Shown: in pieces, positions 1 through 10,431 of the stretch
Layout: every line of letters starts with the position of its first letter
Position numbering within the stretch: the first letter of the stretch is position 1
Assembly: GCF_030247185.1 (NCBI RefSeq)
Contig: NC_080572.1
Location: 37,614,383-37,678,382 of the forward strand
Direction: 5' to 3'
Source: Malaya genurostris
Taxonomy: Eukaryota > Arthropoda > Insecta > Diptera > Culicidae
Length of the DNA stretch: 64,000 bases
Translations under genes and position numbers: made by a program
Notes under the pieces: generated by a model
What the model saw: the letters and a program-made list of their open reading frames with translations, nothing else
What the model was told of the DNA's origin: nothing
Databases searched by the model: none

Positions 1-969
1 ATCACTCCAAGAGCTAGTCTACACACATGGAGTGTGAGCACTCATCTACAAACATGGAGTGTGAGCACTATTCCAGTGTACTGGCAGTGTGCTGCGCACG
101 GTAGTTTTTTTTTGGCAAATCGAAGCTTATGCGAGCACCATGATAGTCACTGGAGTGTGCTACAACTTGACCCCAGTAATTATTTGTGCTTACAGTATTA
201 ACTGATTAACGCTGCTGATGTATTTTACAGCTCCTCGAAGAAATAAAAAGGACCGATACGATTTTCACTAGCAGATGATAATATTCACCTGTCGAAAGTC
301 CAATACCCAATAGCAGCATGCAATGCTAATACAGTAAAAGAACATTCTGAATATTGATTACCGAGAAAAAAATCTTCGTTTTAATTCCGGGATTGTTTTA
401 CTCTCATGGTCTAATTGTATTAAACCCATTTAAACGCTATTTACTATGAATTTTATTTATAGAAGTAACAGGAGTTCAGGGTTTTGCACAGTGTTTGAAA
501 CAGACCTCCGGTAATTCTCTGTACGAAATTCAAGTGAATAGCGGTAATTGGTTGAACCTGCTACTTGAAACATGCTTTGTGAGTAGATTTTTATTATTGT
601 CGTTATAATAACGATAACGAATGGAACCTCAACGCAGCAATGTCAATAGAACTTCGAGTTCGAGCGGGAATAAGAGTTCGAGTGGGAACGGAAGTGCGAG
701 TGGGAGAAAAAGAGTGAGTGGGAGCGAAAGGGCAAGTAGAAGTTTTTTATGTGTGTAATAATCAAAGAGTAAGCAACAGCAAGAGTGCGAGAGTGGAAGA
801 GTAACGGGTGCAGTAGGAGTGTGCATGCTTGTCTGTACGCGAGTGAGTGAGTGAGAGCCAAAATGAGCACGACTGAGGTGGAGAATGTTTGATCGTCACT
901 AACCAGTTAAGAATGCTGTAGAGCAATTATGCGAAAAAAAATGTGTGTGGAGCACGCTCACAGGAGAGT
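1..969. other. AT-rich stretch without recognisable gene
   Basis: No credible coding region is visible. Positions 24-42 and 52-69 carry two direct copies of a short unit containing CATGGAGTGTGAGCACT. Positions about 655-735 are strongly purine-biased on the plus strand, built from degenerate GAGTGGGAAC-like units, and this creates open frames on both strands that look like low-complexity peptides only. Confidence 0.5.
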
Positions 970-1252
970 CTAATACCGTTTTCGTTTTAGAACCTACACG
1001 CGGACAACTCTGAATCCGAATAAAACGAACACGTGTTACGCGCCCTAGACAACAACTCATATAAAAAAGAAAAAATAAACAAACTCGCATGGATGCGTGG
1101 TACAACCCGAGAAAATTTTCAGAGCGAAACTACGCGATTGGAGTCCGATCTAGAGCGACACCAGGTTGCTAAAACAAACTCATCAAAAGTTGTTTTGGCG
1201 ACTCTGGGTCAGCTCTCGGGCTGCTCTGATCAATAAACGAAAACGGTATTAG
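970..1252. mobile_element. Small non-autonomous TIR element (MITE-like)
   Basis: Positions 970-987 (CTAATACCGTTTTCGTTT) and 1235-1252 are perfect 18-bp inverted repeats enclosing about 250 bp without a credible ORF. The ends contain TA dinucleotides, compatible with a TA target duplication, but this cannot be separated from the TIR itself. Length and structure fit a MITE; no transposase family is assigned. Confidence 0.65.
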
Positions 1253-4200
1253 ATGTTTAGGTGGCACATGAGAGAGCAGAATGTGTGCAATTTGAATGAG
1301 CTTAGCAAAACTGTTTGTTAGTGTTATTTTTTAGAGGTCCTAATCGATTGACAACTTCTTCTTGGACACAAATTCTGTAGAACTAACATTTTACGAGTCA
1401 CAGCGATTAGGAAAAAGTTTATACAAAGTGTATTTTCCTTTTCTAAAAATTAGTCTCGAGGCAAATCGGTTTTCATACATTCAACATTAATGGTTTGCCA
1501 TACTGAAGACGTGTACAAAATTTCATTCAAATTGGAAAAAGTCGATTCTGATTTTGCACCTTTTCTACTTTTAATATCTGGAATTGCTTATTGAAAGCCA
1601 CCTGAGTGATTATTCAAAGTTAATTCTAAATTTTTCGCGACATTGGAAGAAAATCATTGTATAAAATATTGAATGTTATAACATTTTAATTTTTCATTTT
1701 TCTTATGAATATTGTTAAACTTAATATGTGGACATTTGAAAACATACATTCGAATGCTCACCAAAAAAAAATATTCACCCTCAAAAATATTCAATTCATT
1801 AATATAACACTTGAAAAGGAATGATATAGAGGATAATTGCTGAGAATCGGTAAAAATTTAATCGAACGACTGATTCGTGATATCACACTGACGCACCAAG
1901 CTCTGCATAACTTCTAATCGTATGTAAGCAACAATGGTACATTTCATTCGTTCAAATGTTCGTATGGTTCTGGAACGTAAACTAGCATACATTCAGAAGA
2001 ATTGCATACGGGTTATCACACAAATTCTAGTATTTTCTTTAACGCCTAGCATCTACTCAAAAATTTATCAATTTATAAATATTTTTAGCAGATAAACATA
2101 TTGGAGTGTAAACAAGAATTAACACTAATATCATGTTTTATCAACTGTTTACCTATTGCATGTGGAAAGTGTATGTTTGGTTCCATTGTATTTCCGCTGG
2201 TACCTCATGTTTCGAGTACAATTGAGTACACTTTTGATACTTATTATTGGGTCAATCCATTGCACATATCACGCACTTATTACAATATAATCCAGTTCAA
2301 ATCAAACGTTAATGAGGCATTTATCAGTTCAAGTAACACAAATCGTGCAGGAAAAAAGACTAAAAAAACCCGTGGCACGCGACCGCATGTTACCAATGTT
2401 GAACGACATTCGATTGCTTGCACCGAACTGATAACTCGGACCGAAGGCTTGATGGTGCTTCCGGTCACTGTGAGTTCAATAGTTGACGCGCGCGCACGCT
2501 AGCAGGCCGAGACCAGTGCTAACGCTCTGTATTCCGTATTGGACAGAGCTCTCACCTCAAGAACATTTTTCACAGACGTGTCCACGTTGGCTCGGTATCC
2601 TTTTGAAGCAAACGAGTAAACGCCTCTTGAGAAGCACCACGTCAGTTCACTTTTACACAAAGTGGTGGTAGCGAGGGAATATTGAAACATATGACTCGTG
2701 TGGTTTGGGAACACGTACGTCCTATTAATGACGTGTATTGAACAGACATTATTAAAATGATGGTTATTTGAGGAGGGATAATTGAGTATTAGTTTTACCT
2801 TACTTCGAACAAAGTATATATAACTAATTGTGGATCTTATTACCGGAAGATCAACGATGCGTGGAATATGTGCACTTTTTTGCCGAAGTGAGCTGATTCT
2901 TTGGTTAACAACAATGTTTCAGTCAATGACTGTTTCGTGGTCTAATGCAGAGCTGCAAATTGTCAGTCATGTCAAATGACCTTGACAGACTGACTAAAAT
3001 CATCGTCAACTGTAATCGGTACGGTCGAAGTGTCTGTCAAATGAGATACTCGATAGTTCTATGACTAAGTAGAAAAATACTTAGTCAAAGACAGACGACT
3101 TTTTTGTTTTCTCTCTCATTCTCCTATTCCCTGTTGAAGTAAAGAAATTCCATGAGAATACTAACATAAACATAAATTGATAAAGTTAATTGTTCTTTGC
3201 AAAAAGTTACCGGACTTCGGAGTTTATTGGTGTAAATGAATTTAATTAAATGTTTATGCCGCTTGATTAATATTTAGTCACATCGTAATCAAGCAGTGAC
3301 AGGATAAATGAAGATAATATCAATCGCATCGACAATCAATGAGCGTCCTGGTGAGTGTAATATCAAGAGAATTTAAGACAGATCGGCTCTCAGACGCTCA
3401 ATATATGATGATTGGTAGATCCTGGTTGGCAGCAGTCCAGTGACACAAGCTTTCCAATCTTCGTCGTGCAAAGTTGCTAGTTGATAGTGACATTTAGTAG
3501 CTCTGGTCTTGTGGCTCTCGAATGGTGGGATCTAATTTTCCATTAAAATGAAAATGGATTAAATTTTATTCAAACCATCTTGCTTGCAAGTCTTCCACCG
3601 TGAATCAGCATGAAATCTTAAAAAGTGTTTGTAAAGCATCGTCTCTGGTTTGATTAAATGTAACCAAATTGATAATTTATTTTTGATTAAGCTACTCTCA
3701 AAGTGTTTTCGTCATTTAACTTCTTTTATTTGCACAATCAAATTTAAGTAATGGTTCTCGTTATGGTTGTTATATTTCAAAGCCCGTTGGCGTTTAACTA
3801 CAACAAAAATATGGAGTTAATTTTATGCCACTCGGTAACGTTTTTATTTCTATAGCTCTTTCATTTTTATGCTTGACAAAATTATGAAATCTCATAAACG
3901 ATAGTTAACGGAAATTATTTCATGATTTATTTCCTAAAATTCTTCAGCTGCAAGATCCTGGGCATAATTCATTACTGACTTATACCAACAACACATAATA
4001 TGGACAAGACATGAATCCACGACGAATTGACGGTACATACACGAAATAACCATATGCAAGTAAACTACTTCGACTATGCAATTTTAAATGTATGATGCTT
4101 TGTTTAATCGAGTACCTTTGAGATGTGTTTATTCACATCCCAAGAAAGTTAATGTGGAAGAAAAATTCCAGGCACTGAAGAAATTGAGCAAGTTCGAATC

Positions 4201-4758
4201 ATATCTCCGACAAAAATATATTGATTTTTCGAAAACCAAAAAACAAAATTTATCATCCAGCTTTTGACAATCTTTCTCCCGTTGGGCATTGATGAGCAGG
4301 TAAGCAAAGTTAACGATAACTTTACACCATAACGTCTGAAACAATATGAATTTTTTAAAGTCGTCAGTCGTGCTGCGGTCCGGTAGATGTTTTGAAAGCC
4401 CGACAGCCTGATAGCTATTTCTGGCGAGTTCCAGAGTTTTTTACCCTAATTTTCATGTGCCGAAAACTGACATAACCGTGTAAGTTTATTTTTCAAGCAA
4501 CTAACATGATTGAAAAAAATGAAATAAATTTGAGACTAGTTTTCAAGTTTTCGTACCTTTATTTTCGGGGTCACTTATAGGACGGAACAGGAAGCTGGAT
4601 CTACCGTATGCGTGATAATGTTTGTATCATTAGGCAATCTTAAAACTTGTAAAAAATTCTTCAAAATTTCGGATTCGATTTTTTTTATTTATTCAAATAG
4701 GGGATGTTTCTCCGACTCTTGAACTATGTAAATCATCTAACTAGTTTCCACTTGTGCA
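1253..4758. other. AT-rich intergenic stretch with an old dispersed repeat
   Basis: No gene is recognised; open frames around 2.1-2.7 kb and 4.1-4.3 kb are short and lack domains. Around 1430-1600 the sequence resembles 32.16-32.53 kb in the same orientation (shared block near TCTGATTTTGC), so both belong to one dispersed repeat family. A 9-bp-stem hairpin (GACTAAGTA / TACTTAGTC) lies at about 3064-3087. A short GC-rich block at 4361-4390 also matches 27351-27380. Confidence 0.45.
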
Positions 4759-4771
4759 TCCTAATAATGTT
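4759..4771. repeat. Target-site duplication, 3' side of I element
   Basis: TCCTAATAATGTT is repeated exactly at 10991-11003. The two copies bracket the element precisely: poly(A) (plus-strand T run) starts immediately inside this copy and the 5' end of the element abuts the other copy. The last T residues are ambiguous between duplication and tail. Confidence 0.9.
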
Positions 4772-5405
4772 TTTTTTTTTTTTTCAATTATATAATTTAT
4801 TAAGGCACACTGCTTAAGCTCTAAGATGCCAAGGGCTTTTTCTAATTTTAATTAACAAATAACTTAAAACTAGGATAGTATATTAAGATAATGTAATGAC
4901 TTTGGCAGATCCCGCCTTCAGCTGGCAATCGGCACCGGCCGGCGTACTGAATGTAACACGTTGGTAAGTATCTTGGTATTAGCCGCTTTTTTCTGTCCGT
5001 GTGGGTTCGCGGGGAACACCCCCAGGCTACGAATACCAGGCGGGTGGCCCATATTCATCTCATAGACTACAGCGGCCGTCCGTGGGCAATGATGATGATG
5101 TTACGGAGGAAAATGAAAAAAAAGAAATATATACAGAGAAGTAAATATTACGGAGAACAGAGTAAAAAGGGGATATGGGAACAAAATGACTAAGAACGAC
5201 AAAGATCTAATTAGTTGACATCGAGATGGTGAAAAAACGTGGGAGGGGGAAGCAGAAAATTTAGTGACAGCAGGAAGATCTTGTTAGTTCCAATGAAGAT
5301 GGTGGACAGACGAGGGATGGGGAGATTCGGGCGGATGTTAGTGTCGAACCTGTGGGTGGAGTTTCTTCTTAGCATCAGTCGAGGAACAGGGGTAACTAAC
5401 GCAGA
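4772..5405 (-). other. 3'UTR and poly(A) of the I element
   Basis: Non-coding tail after the ORF2 stop. It ends in a T run on the plus strand (A tail on the element strand) preceded 11 nt upstream by an AATAAA signal at 4796-4801. The region is more GC-rich near 4900-5090 than the flanking host DNA. Open frames on the plus strand here have no domain content and are treated as chance. Confidence 0.75.
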
Positions 5406-8400
5406 TTACACTTGTATATTAATGTGTTTAAGGAATTTATATATGAGCAACATATATGAAATATCCCGACTCGCCAACACATCTCGAACCGGAACATCAG
5501 GTGGTCTACCTCGGGCCCTGAGGGAGTCCTTTAAAACAGACCTGGCGTCACAATACCCCACACATGACCATACGACATGCTCGATGTCCTGATAACCGTT
5601 GCCACAGGTGCAGAGACCGCTCTCCATGACCCCAATACGCCGAAGATGTGCGTTGAATGTGTAGTGATTAGACATGAGCCGAGACATAACACGAATGAAA
5701 TCGCGACTCACGTTCATCCTCCTGAACCAAGGTTTCGTCGATACCCTAGGGATAATGGAATGTAGCCATCGTCCCAGTTCGTCATTACTCCATGTAGTTT
5801 GCCAACTTTCAAGTGCTCTTCGACGAGAAATACTGAAAAATTCATTGAAGCAGATTGGTCTTTCATAAATATCACCTTCTAATGCGCCCACTTTAGCCAA
5901 TGAGTCTGCCTTTTCATTTCCCGGAATGGAACAATGTGAAGGGACCCAGACTAACGATATTGAATAAGACCGTTCAGATAAAGTTCGCAAGTGTTCCCGT
6001 ATTTTCCCCAGGAAATATGGGGGATACTTTCCTGGCTTCATTGCCCGGAGAGCTTCTATTGAGCTTAGACTGTCCGTGACAATGAAGTAATGGTCTTTGG
6101 GCAACGTTTCAATGATCTCGAGGGTGTACTGAATAGCAGCTAATTCTGCGACGTAAACTGAAGCCGGATCACTGAGTTTGTACGAAGCGGTGATGTTCTG
6201 ATTGAAGATGCCGAAGCCTGTGGACTCGTTGATGTTTGATCCGTCAGTGTAAAACATCTTTTCACAGTTGACTGTTCTAAATTTATTATAAAAAATATTT
6301 GGGGCCACTTGAGGGCGCACGTGTTCCGGAATTCCACGAATCTCTTCTCTCATGGATGTGTCGAAAAACACAGTAGAATCAGAAGTATCCAAGAAATGAG
6401 CACGGTTGGAAACAAACGAAGAAGGATTAATATTCTGAGCCATGTAATCAAAATACAAGGACATAAAACGGGTCTGAGAATTGAGCTCGACAAGCCTTTC
6501 GAAGTTTTCAATCACCATCGGATTTAAGATATCGCATCGGATTAGCAATCGATATGAGAGATCCCAGAATCGATTTTTCAACGGTAAGACGCCCGCAAGC
6601 ACTTCGAGACTCATCGTATGAGTCGACTGCATGCAACCTAAGGCAATACGCAAACAACGATACTGAATTCTTTCCAGTTTAATGAAATGGGTGTTCGCGG
6701 CGGATCGGAAGCAGAAGCATCCATATTCCATTACGGACAATATCGTTGTTTGGTACAGCCTGATCAGGTCTCCTGGGTGGGCACCCCACCATGATCCGGT
6801 TATTGTACGAAGAAAGTTAATTCTCTGTTGGCATTTTTGTTTCAGATACCTAATATGACATCCCCAGGTGCCTTTGAAGTCGAACCAGACCCCGAGATAT
6901 TTGAATGTGAAGACCTGAGCTATGGTTTCACCCCTTAGTTGAAGCTGTAGTTGTGCTGGTTCTCGCTTCCTTGAAAATACAACCAGCTCAGTTTTCTCCG
7001 TAGAGAAGTCGATACCAAGTTGAAGAGCCCACGTGGACAAGTTGTGGAGTGTATCTTGTAATGGTCCTTGCAGATCGGCAGTTTTGGATCCTATAATGGA
7101 CACAACGCTGTCGTCGGCAAGTTGTCTTAGCGTGCAAGATGTGTTGATATATTCATCGATATCTTTTACGTAAAAATTGTATAAAAGGGGGCTTAAGCAT
7201 GAGCCCTGAGGAAGACCCATGTAGCTAAATCGTATTGTCGACAAATCACCATGTGCGAAATACATGTGTTTCTCGGACAATAGATTATATAAAAAGGTGT
7301 TCAAAACCGGCGAAAGACCATGCTGGTGCAGCTTCTTAGATAGGATATTTATAGAAACTGAATCAAAAGCCCCCTTGATGTCTAGAAATACTGATGCCAT
7401 TTGTTCTTTACGAGCAAATGCCATTTGAATTTCTGTTGAGAGCAACGCAAGACAATCGTTCGTTCCTTTACCCCTGCGGAAACCAAATTGTGTATCTGAA
7501 AGAAAGCCATTAGTTTCGACCCAATTGTCTAGACGGAAGAGAATCATTTTTTCGAACAACTTCCGGATACAGGAAAGCATAGCAATCGGCCGATACGAAT
7601 TGTGATCGGAGGCTGGTTTCCCAGGTTTTTGAATGGCGATAACTCTCACTTGTCTCCAGTCGTGTGGGACAATATTACCCTCGAGGAACTTGTTGAATAA
7701 ATTCAGCAAGCGTCTTTTGGCGGTGTCAGGCAGATTCTTCAACAAGTTGAATTTGATTCTGTCTAACCCCGGGGCCTTATTGTTACATGACAAGAGCGCA
7801 AGTGAGAACTCTACCATCGAAAACGGTGTTTCGTTTGTATTTGATGTCGCGGCGCGGGAGATCTTCTGTTCCGGAACAGAGTCTGGACATACTTTTTTAG
7901 CGAAATCGAATATCCAACGGTTGGAATATTCGTCGCTTTCGTTCGTGGTGTTTTGGTTTCGCATTCGTCGGGCTGTGTTCCAAAGAGTGCTCATCGATGT
8001 TTCTTTTGTTAATCCGTCAACAAACCGTCGCCAGTAACCTAGTTTCTTTGCTTTAACTAAGTTCTTCATTTGCTTATCTAGCGCTGCGTAATTTCTATAA
8101 TTATCAGGTGTTCCATATTTTCTGAACTTTTTGAATGCTAAAGATCTTTCCGCGTTCAGTGATGAGCACTCTTTGTCCCACCACGGATTGGGGGGAAGGA
8201 TGTTAGTTTTCGCGCCGGGTACACGTTTCGTCTGAGCTTGAATCGCGGAGTCGAGAATCAAGCCAGCAAAAAGCGTGTACTCTTCCTCCGGAGGAAGTTC
8301 TTGTGTTGTTTCCAGTTTCTCAGACATCGAATTTGCGTAATATTTCCAATCAATATTTCGTGTGAGGTCATACGAAACATTGATTGTCTCCGATGGTCTT

Positions 8401-9086
8401 AATCCGTTGGCGATTGAAATTACGATAGGTAGATGATCGCTACCGTGGGGATCGGGGATTACCTTCCACTTGCAATCCAACCGTAGCGATGTCGAGCAAA
8501 GGGATAAGTCTAGCGCACTTGGTCTTGCTGGTGGTGCAGGAATCCGTGTCATTTCTCCCGTATTCAATATTGTCATATTGAAGTTGTCACAAATATCATG
8601 GATCATAGCTGATCTGTTATCGTCATGAAGACAACCCCATCCCGTACCGTGTGAGTTAAAGTCTCCTAAAACCAACGTTGGTGCGGGAAGGAGTTCTATG
8701 ATATCACTGAGCCGCTGATGCCCAACCGAGGCTCTAGGGGGAATGTAGATGGAAGCAATACAAAGGTCCTTACCTTTGATTGTAACATGACATGCGACAA
8801 CTTCAATACCTGGTATCGAGAGGAGGTTAATTCGATAAAAGGAATAGCACTTTTTGATTCCCAAAAGTACTCCTCCATAGGGGGTTTCTCGATCCAAACG
8901 AATAATATTAAAATTGTGGAAGTTGAGAGATATTTCAGAAGTTAACCAAGTTTCGCACAATGCAAATGCATCGCAATTCGTGGTATATAATAAATGTTTG
9001 AAGGAATCAATTTTTGGGATGATACTTCTGCAATTCCATTGTAAAACAGTGATCAAATCCTTGACCTCATTGAATAAATTAGCCAT
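5406..9086 (-). CDS. I-element ORF2: endonuclease, reverse transcriptase, RNase H
   Basis: The polyprotein nicks target DNA, copies the element RNA and removes the RNA strand. Residue numbers here are counted from a TTG four codons upstream of the first ATG. APE-type endonuclease: WNC at 21-23, E49 in CETW, GDFN at 145-148, SDH at 220-222. Reverse transcriptase: FLDIKGAFD (571-579), GLPQGSCLSPLLYNFYV near 628-644, and the active site as LADD (660-663), with Leu where Tyr or Phe is usual. RNase H: D952, E985, D1009, H1055 and D1065 are all present. A Cys/His motif, C1163-x-C1165-x8-H1174-x4-C1179, lies near the C-terminus. The ATG at 9086 is chosen because its ATGGCTAA overlaps the ORF1 stop, an arrangement suited to termination-reinitiation. 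There is no frameshift or stop, so the ORF is probably functional. Confidence 0.93.
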   Translation of the reverse strand: MANLFNEVKDLITVLQWNCRSIIPKIDSFKHLLYTTNCDAFALCETWLTSEISLNFHNFNIIRLDRETPYGGVLLGIKKCYSFYRINLLSIPGIEVVACHVTIKGKDLCIASIYIPPRASVGHQRLSDIIELLPAPTLVLGDFNSHGTGWGCLHDDNRSAMIHDICDNFNMTILNTGEMTRIPAPPARPSALDLSLCSTSLRLDCKWKVIPDPHGSDHLPIVISIANGLRPSETINVSYDLTRNIDWKYYANSMSEKLETTQELPPEEEYTLFAGLILDSAIQAQTKRVPGAKTNILPPNPWWDKECSSLNAERSLAFKKFRKYGTPDNYRNYAALDKQMKNLVKAKKLGYWRRFVDGLTKETSMSTLWNTARRMRNQNTTNESDEYSNRWIFDFAKKVCPDSVPEQKISRAATSNTNETPFSMVEFSLALLSCNNKAPGLDRIKFNLLKNLPDTAKRRLLNLFNKFLEGNIVPHDWRQVRVIAIQKPGKPASDHNSYRPIAMLSCIRKLFEKMILFRLDNWVETNGFLSDTQFGFRRGKGTNDCLALLSTEIQMAFARKEQMASVFLDIKGAFDSVSINILSKKLHQHGLSPVLNTFLYNLLSEKHMYFAHGDLSTIRFSYMGLPQGSCLSPLLYNFYVKDIDEYINTSCTLRQLADDSVVSIIGSKTADLQGPLQDTLHNLSTWALQLGIDFSTEKTELVVFSRKREPAQLQLQLRGETIAQVFTFKYLGVWFDFKGTWGCHIRYLKQKCQQRINFLRTITGSWWGAHPGDLIRLYQTTILSVMEYGCFCFRSAANTHFIKLERIQYRCLRIALGCMQSTHTMSLEVLAGVLPLKNRFWDLSYRLLIRCDILNPMVIENFERLVELNSQTRFMSLYFDYMAQNINPSSFVSNRAHFLDTSDSTVFFDTSMREEIRGIPEHVRPQVAPNIFYNKFRTVNCEKMFYTDGSNINESTGFGIFNQNITASYKLSDPASVYVAELAAIQYTLEIIETLPKDHYFIVTDSLSSIEALRAMKPGKYPPYFLGKIREHLRTLSERSYSISLVWVPSHCSIPGNEKADSLAKVGALEGDIYERPICFNEFFSISRRRALESWQTTWSNDELGRWLHSIIPRVSTKPWFRRMNVSRDFIRVMSRLMSNHYTFNAHLRRIGVMESGLCTCGNGYQDIEHVVWSCVGYCDARSVLKDSLRARGRPPDVPVRDVLASRDISYMLLIYKFLKHINIQV

Positions 9087-10431
9087 CGAAGGATACAATC
9101 GCTGAAAGAAGGGGCCATTTTACAGTCAACTGTTTCAAAAACGTCTCAGCTACGGGTACAAAGGTCATCAAAATACCTTTCAAGGGGTCAGAGATATTGA
9201 AAGTTTTAAAAATCCAGTCCACTATATCAGAGAATTTAATAAATCCAGCATTTGGTTGATTCTTTGACTGGTCTTTAGGGGCAATTGAGTTTTTGTTTGT
9301 CTTAGGAAGTGTTGGAAACTCCTTATCAGATCTCAGTTTTTCTAGATCAGGAGCTATTCTTTGCTTCGGTGTTTTACTAACACTACCATTAGCTGTTACT
9401 TTTGGAGGCCCCTCAAGGGCAACCTTCGAACCCTTACTAGGTAGCTTATGAGAGGAAATATTTCTCCTTTTCCTGTTGCTACGAGGGATGGCCGAAGATG
9501 TGCCTTCGAGAGGGTCGTCTGAATCGCACTCGTCTGTTGACAAGCAAGCATAGGGATTTGCAGATGGGCTTGGTGGTGTAGCACTCTTTAGCATTTCTGC
9601 AAATGTGCGCTTGGAGCGTTCCCTCAAAGAGTGCTTTAGCTTATCTCCACGCAATTTGTAGGTGGGACATGCTGAGAGATCATGCGGACCCTCACTGCAG
9701 TAGAGACACTTTTCAATGTCTCTTCCGCAAGAGCCATCCGCATGACGCTCTCCACACTTCGAACAACGAGGCCGATTCGCACAATGGGAGGCTGTGTGTC
9801 CTAATTGCTGGCAATTAGTACAGTTCATAACCCGCGGCACGAAGAGACGTACGGGTAGACGAACCCTGTCCAGAAGGACATAATTTGGCAAAGCCGAACC
9901 AGCGAAGGTCACACGATACGAGTTCGATTGAGGATAAGATTTTGACCCATCCTCGGCGATCGATACTGAATGCAAGCGTTTGCAATCCAGTATCTTCAGA
10001 TTCTTGAGTAAGGGGTTTTTGAAACCGCCAACCCCGTGCTCAAGAATATCTGCGCAAGTCAAACCTGCATCTGTGACCACGCCGTCTATTTCGACTTCGC
10101 GGGCTGGTACATATACGCGATAATCCCGCGTAAAGAGCTCATTTCGAACGATCTCATTAGCCTGCTTTAAGCTGGTCAACGAGACCCTGAGTTTGTCGGA
10201 GCGCATTTTTACTATTTGTGTGATAGTCGGGTAATGTGACGTCAGGTTCTTATTTAATGTCAATAAATTCAATGTTTTATCTTTAGATTTGGTCCGGAAG
10301 TACACCACATATGGACCGGTCGATAGCGAGGGTTCATCGGAATATTCCTTAATCCGGGGGGTTTTATTACTGTCAACAACAGGCGGATTAGGATCTGTCT
10401 TCATTTCTTCGTCTGGAGGGGGAGGACTCAT
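9079..10431 (-). CDS. I-element ORF1: gag-like RNA-binding protein
   Basis: A 450-aa protein starting at an ATG at 10431 and ending with TAA at 9079-9081. It should bind and package element RNA as a ribonucleoprotein. Three consecutive CCHC-type zinc knuckles are visible at about residues 204-217 (C-x2-C-x4-H-x4-C), 223-235 (C-x2-C-x3-H-x4-C, one residue short) and 242-255 (C-x2-C-x4-H-x4-C). Residues about 40-200 form a conserved-looking globular region that probably includes an RRM-like fold, which is inferred from family knowledge. The C-terminal third is Lys/Ser/Pro-rich and likely flexible. The last codons overlap the ORF2 start by 8 nt in a different frame. The frame is intact throughout. 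Confidence 0.9.
   Translation of the reverse strand: MSPPPPDEEMKTDPNPPVVDSNKTPRIKEYSDEPSLSTGPYVVYFRTKSKDKTLNLLTLNKNLTSHYPTITQIVKMRSDKLRVSLTSLKQANEIVRNELFTRDYRVYVPAREVEIDGVVTDAGLTCADILEHGVGGFKNPLLKNLKILDCKRLHSVSIAEDGSKSYPQSNSYRVTFAGSALPNYVLLDRVRLPVRLFVPRVMNCTNCQQLGHTASHCANRPRCSKCGERHADGSCGRDIEKCLYCSEGPHDLSACPTYKLRGDKLKHSLRERSKRTFAEMLKSATPPSPSANPYACLSTDECDSDDPLEGTSSAIPRSNRKRRNISSHKLPSKGSKVALEGPPKVTANGSVSKTPKQRIAPDLEKLRSDKEFPTLPKTNKNSIAPKDQSKNQPNAGFIKFSDIVDWIFKTFNISDPLKGILMTFVPVAETFLKQLTVKWPLLSAIVSFDG

Noticed and set aside
629..870. Leu/Ser/Pro-rich frames on the minus strand
   Set aside because: They arise from a polypurine low-complexity tract.
2101..2502. 133-codon plus-strand frame
   Set aside because: No domain, low-complexity composition, no convincing start context and no homologous pattern recognised.
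6309..9105. Plus-strand frames across the I element (for example 7633-8037)
   Set aside because: They are antisense shadows of the intact minus-strand ORF2.
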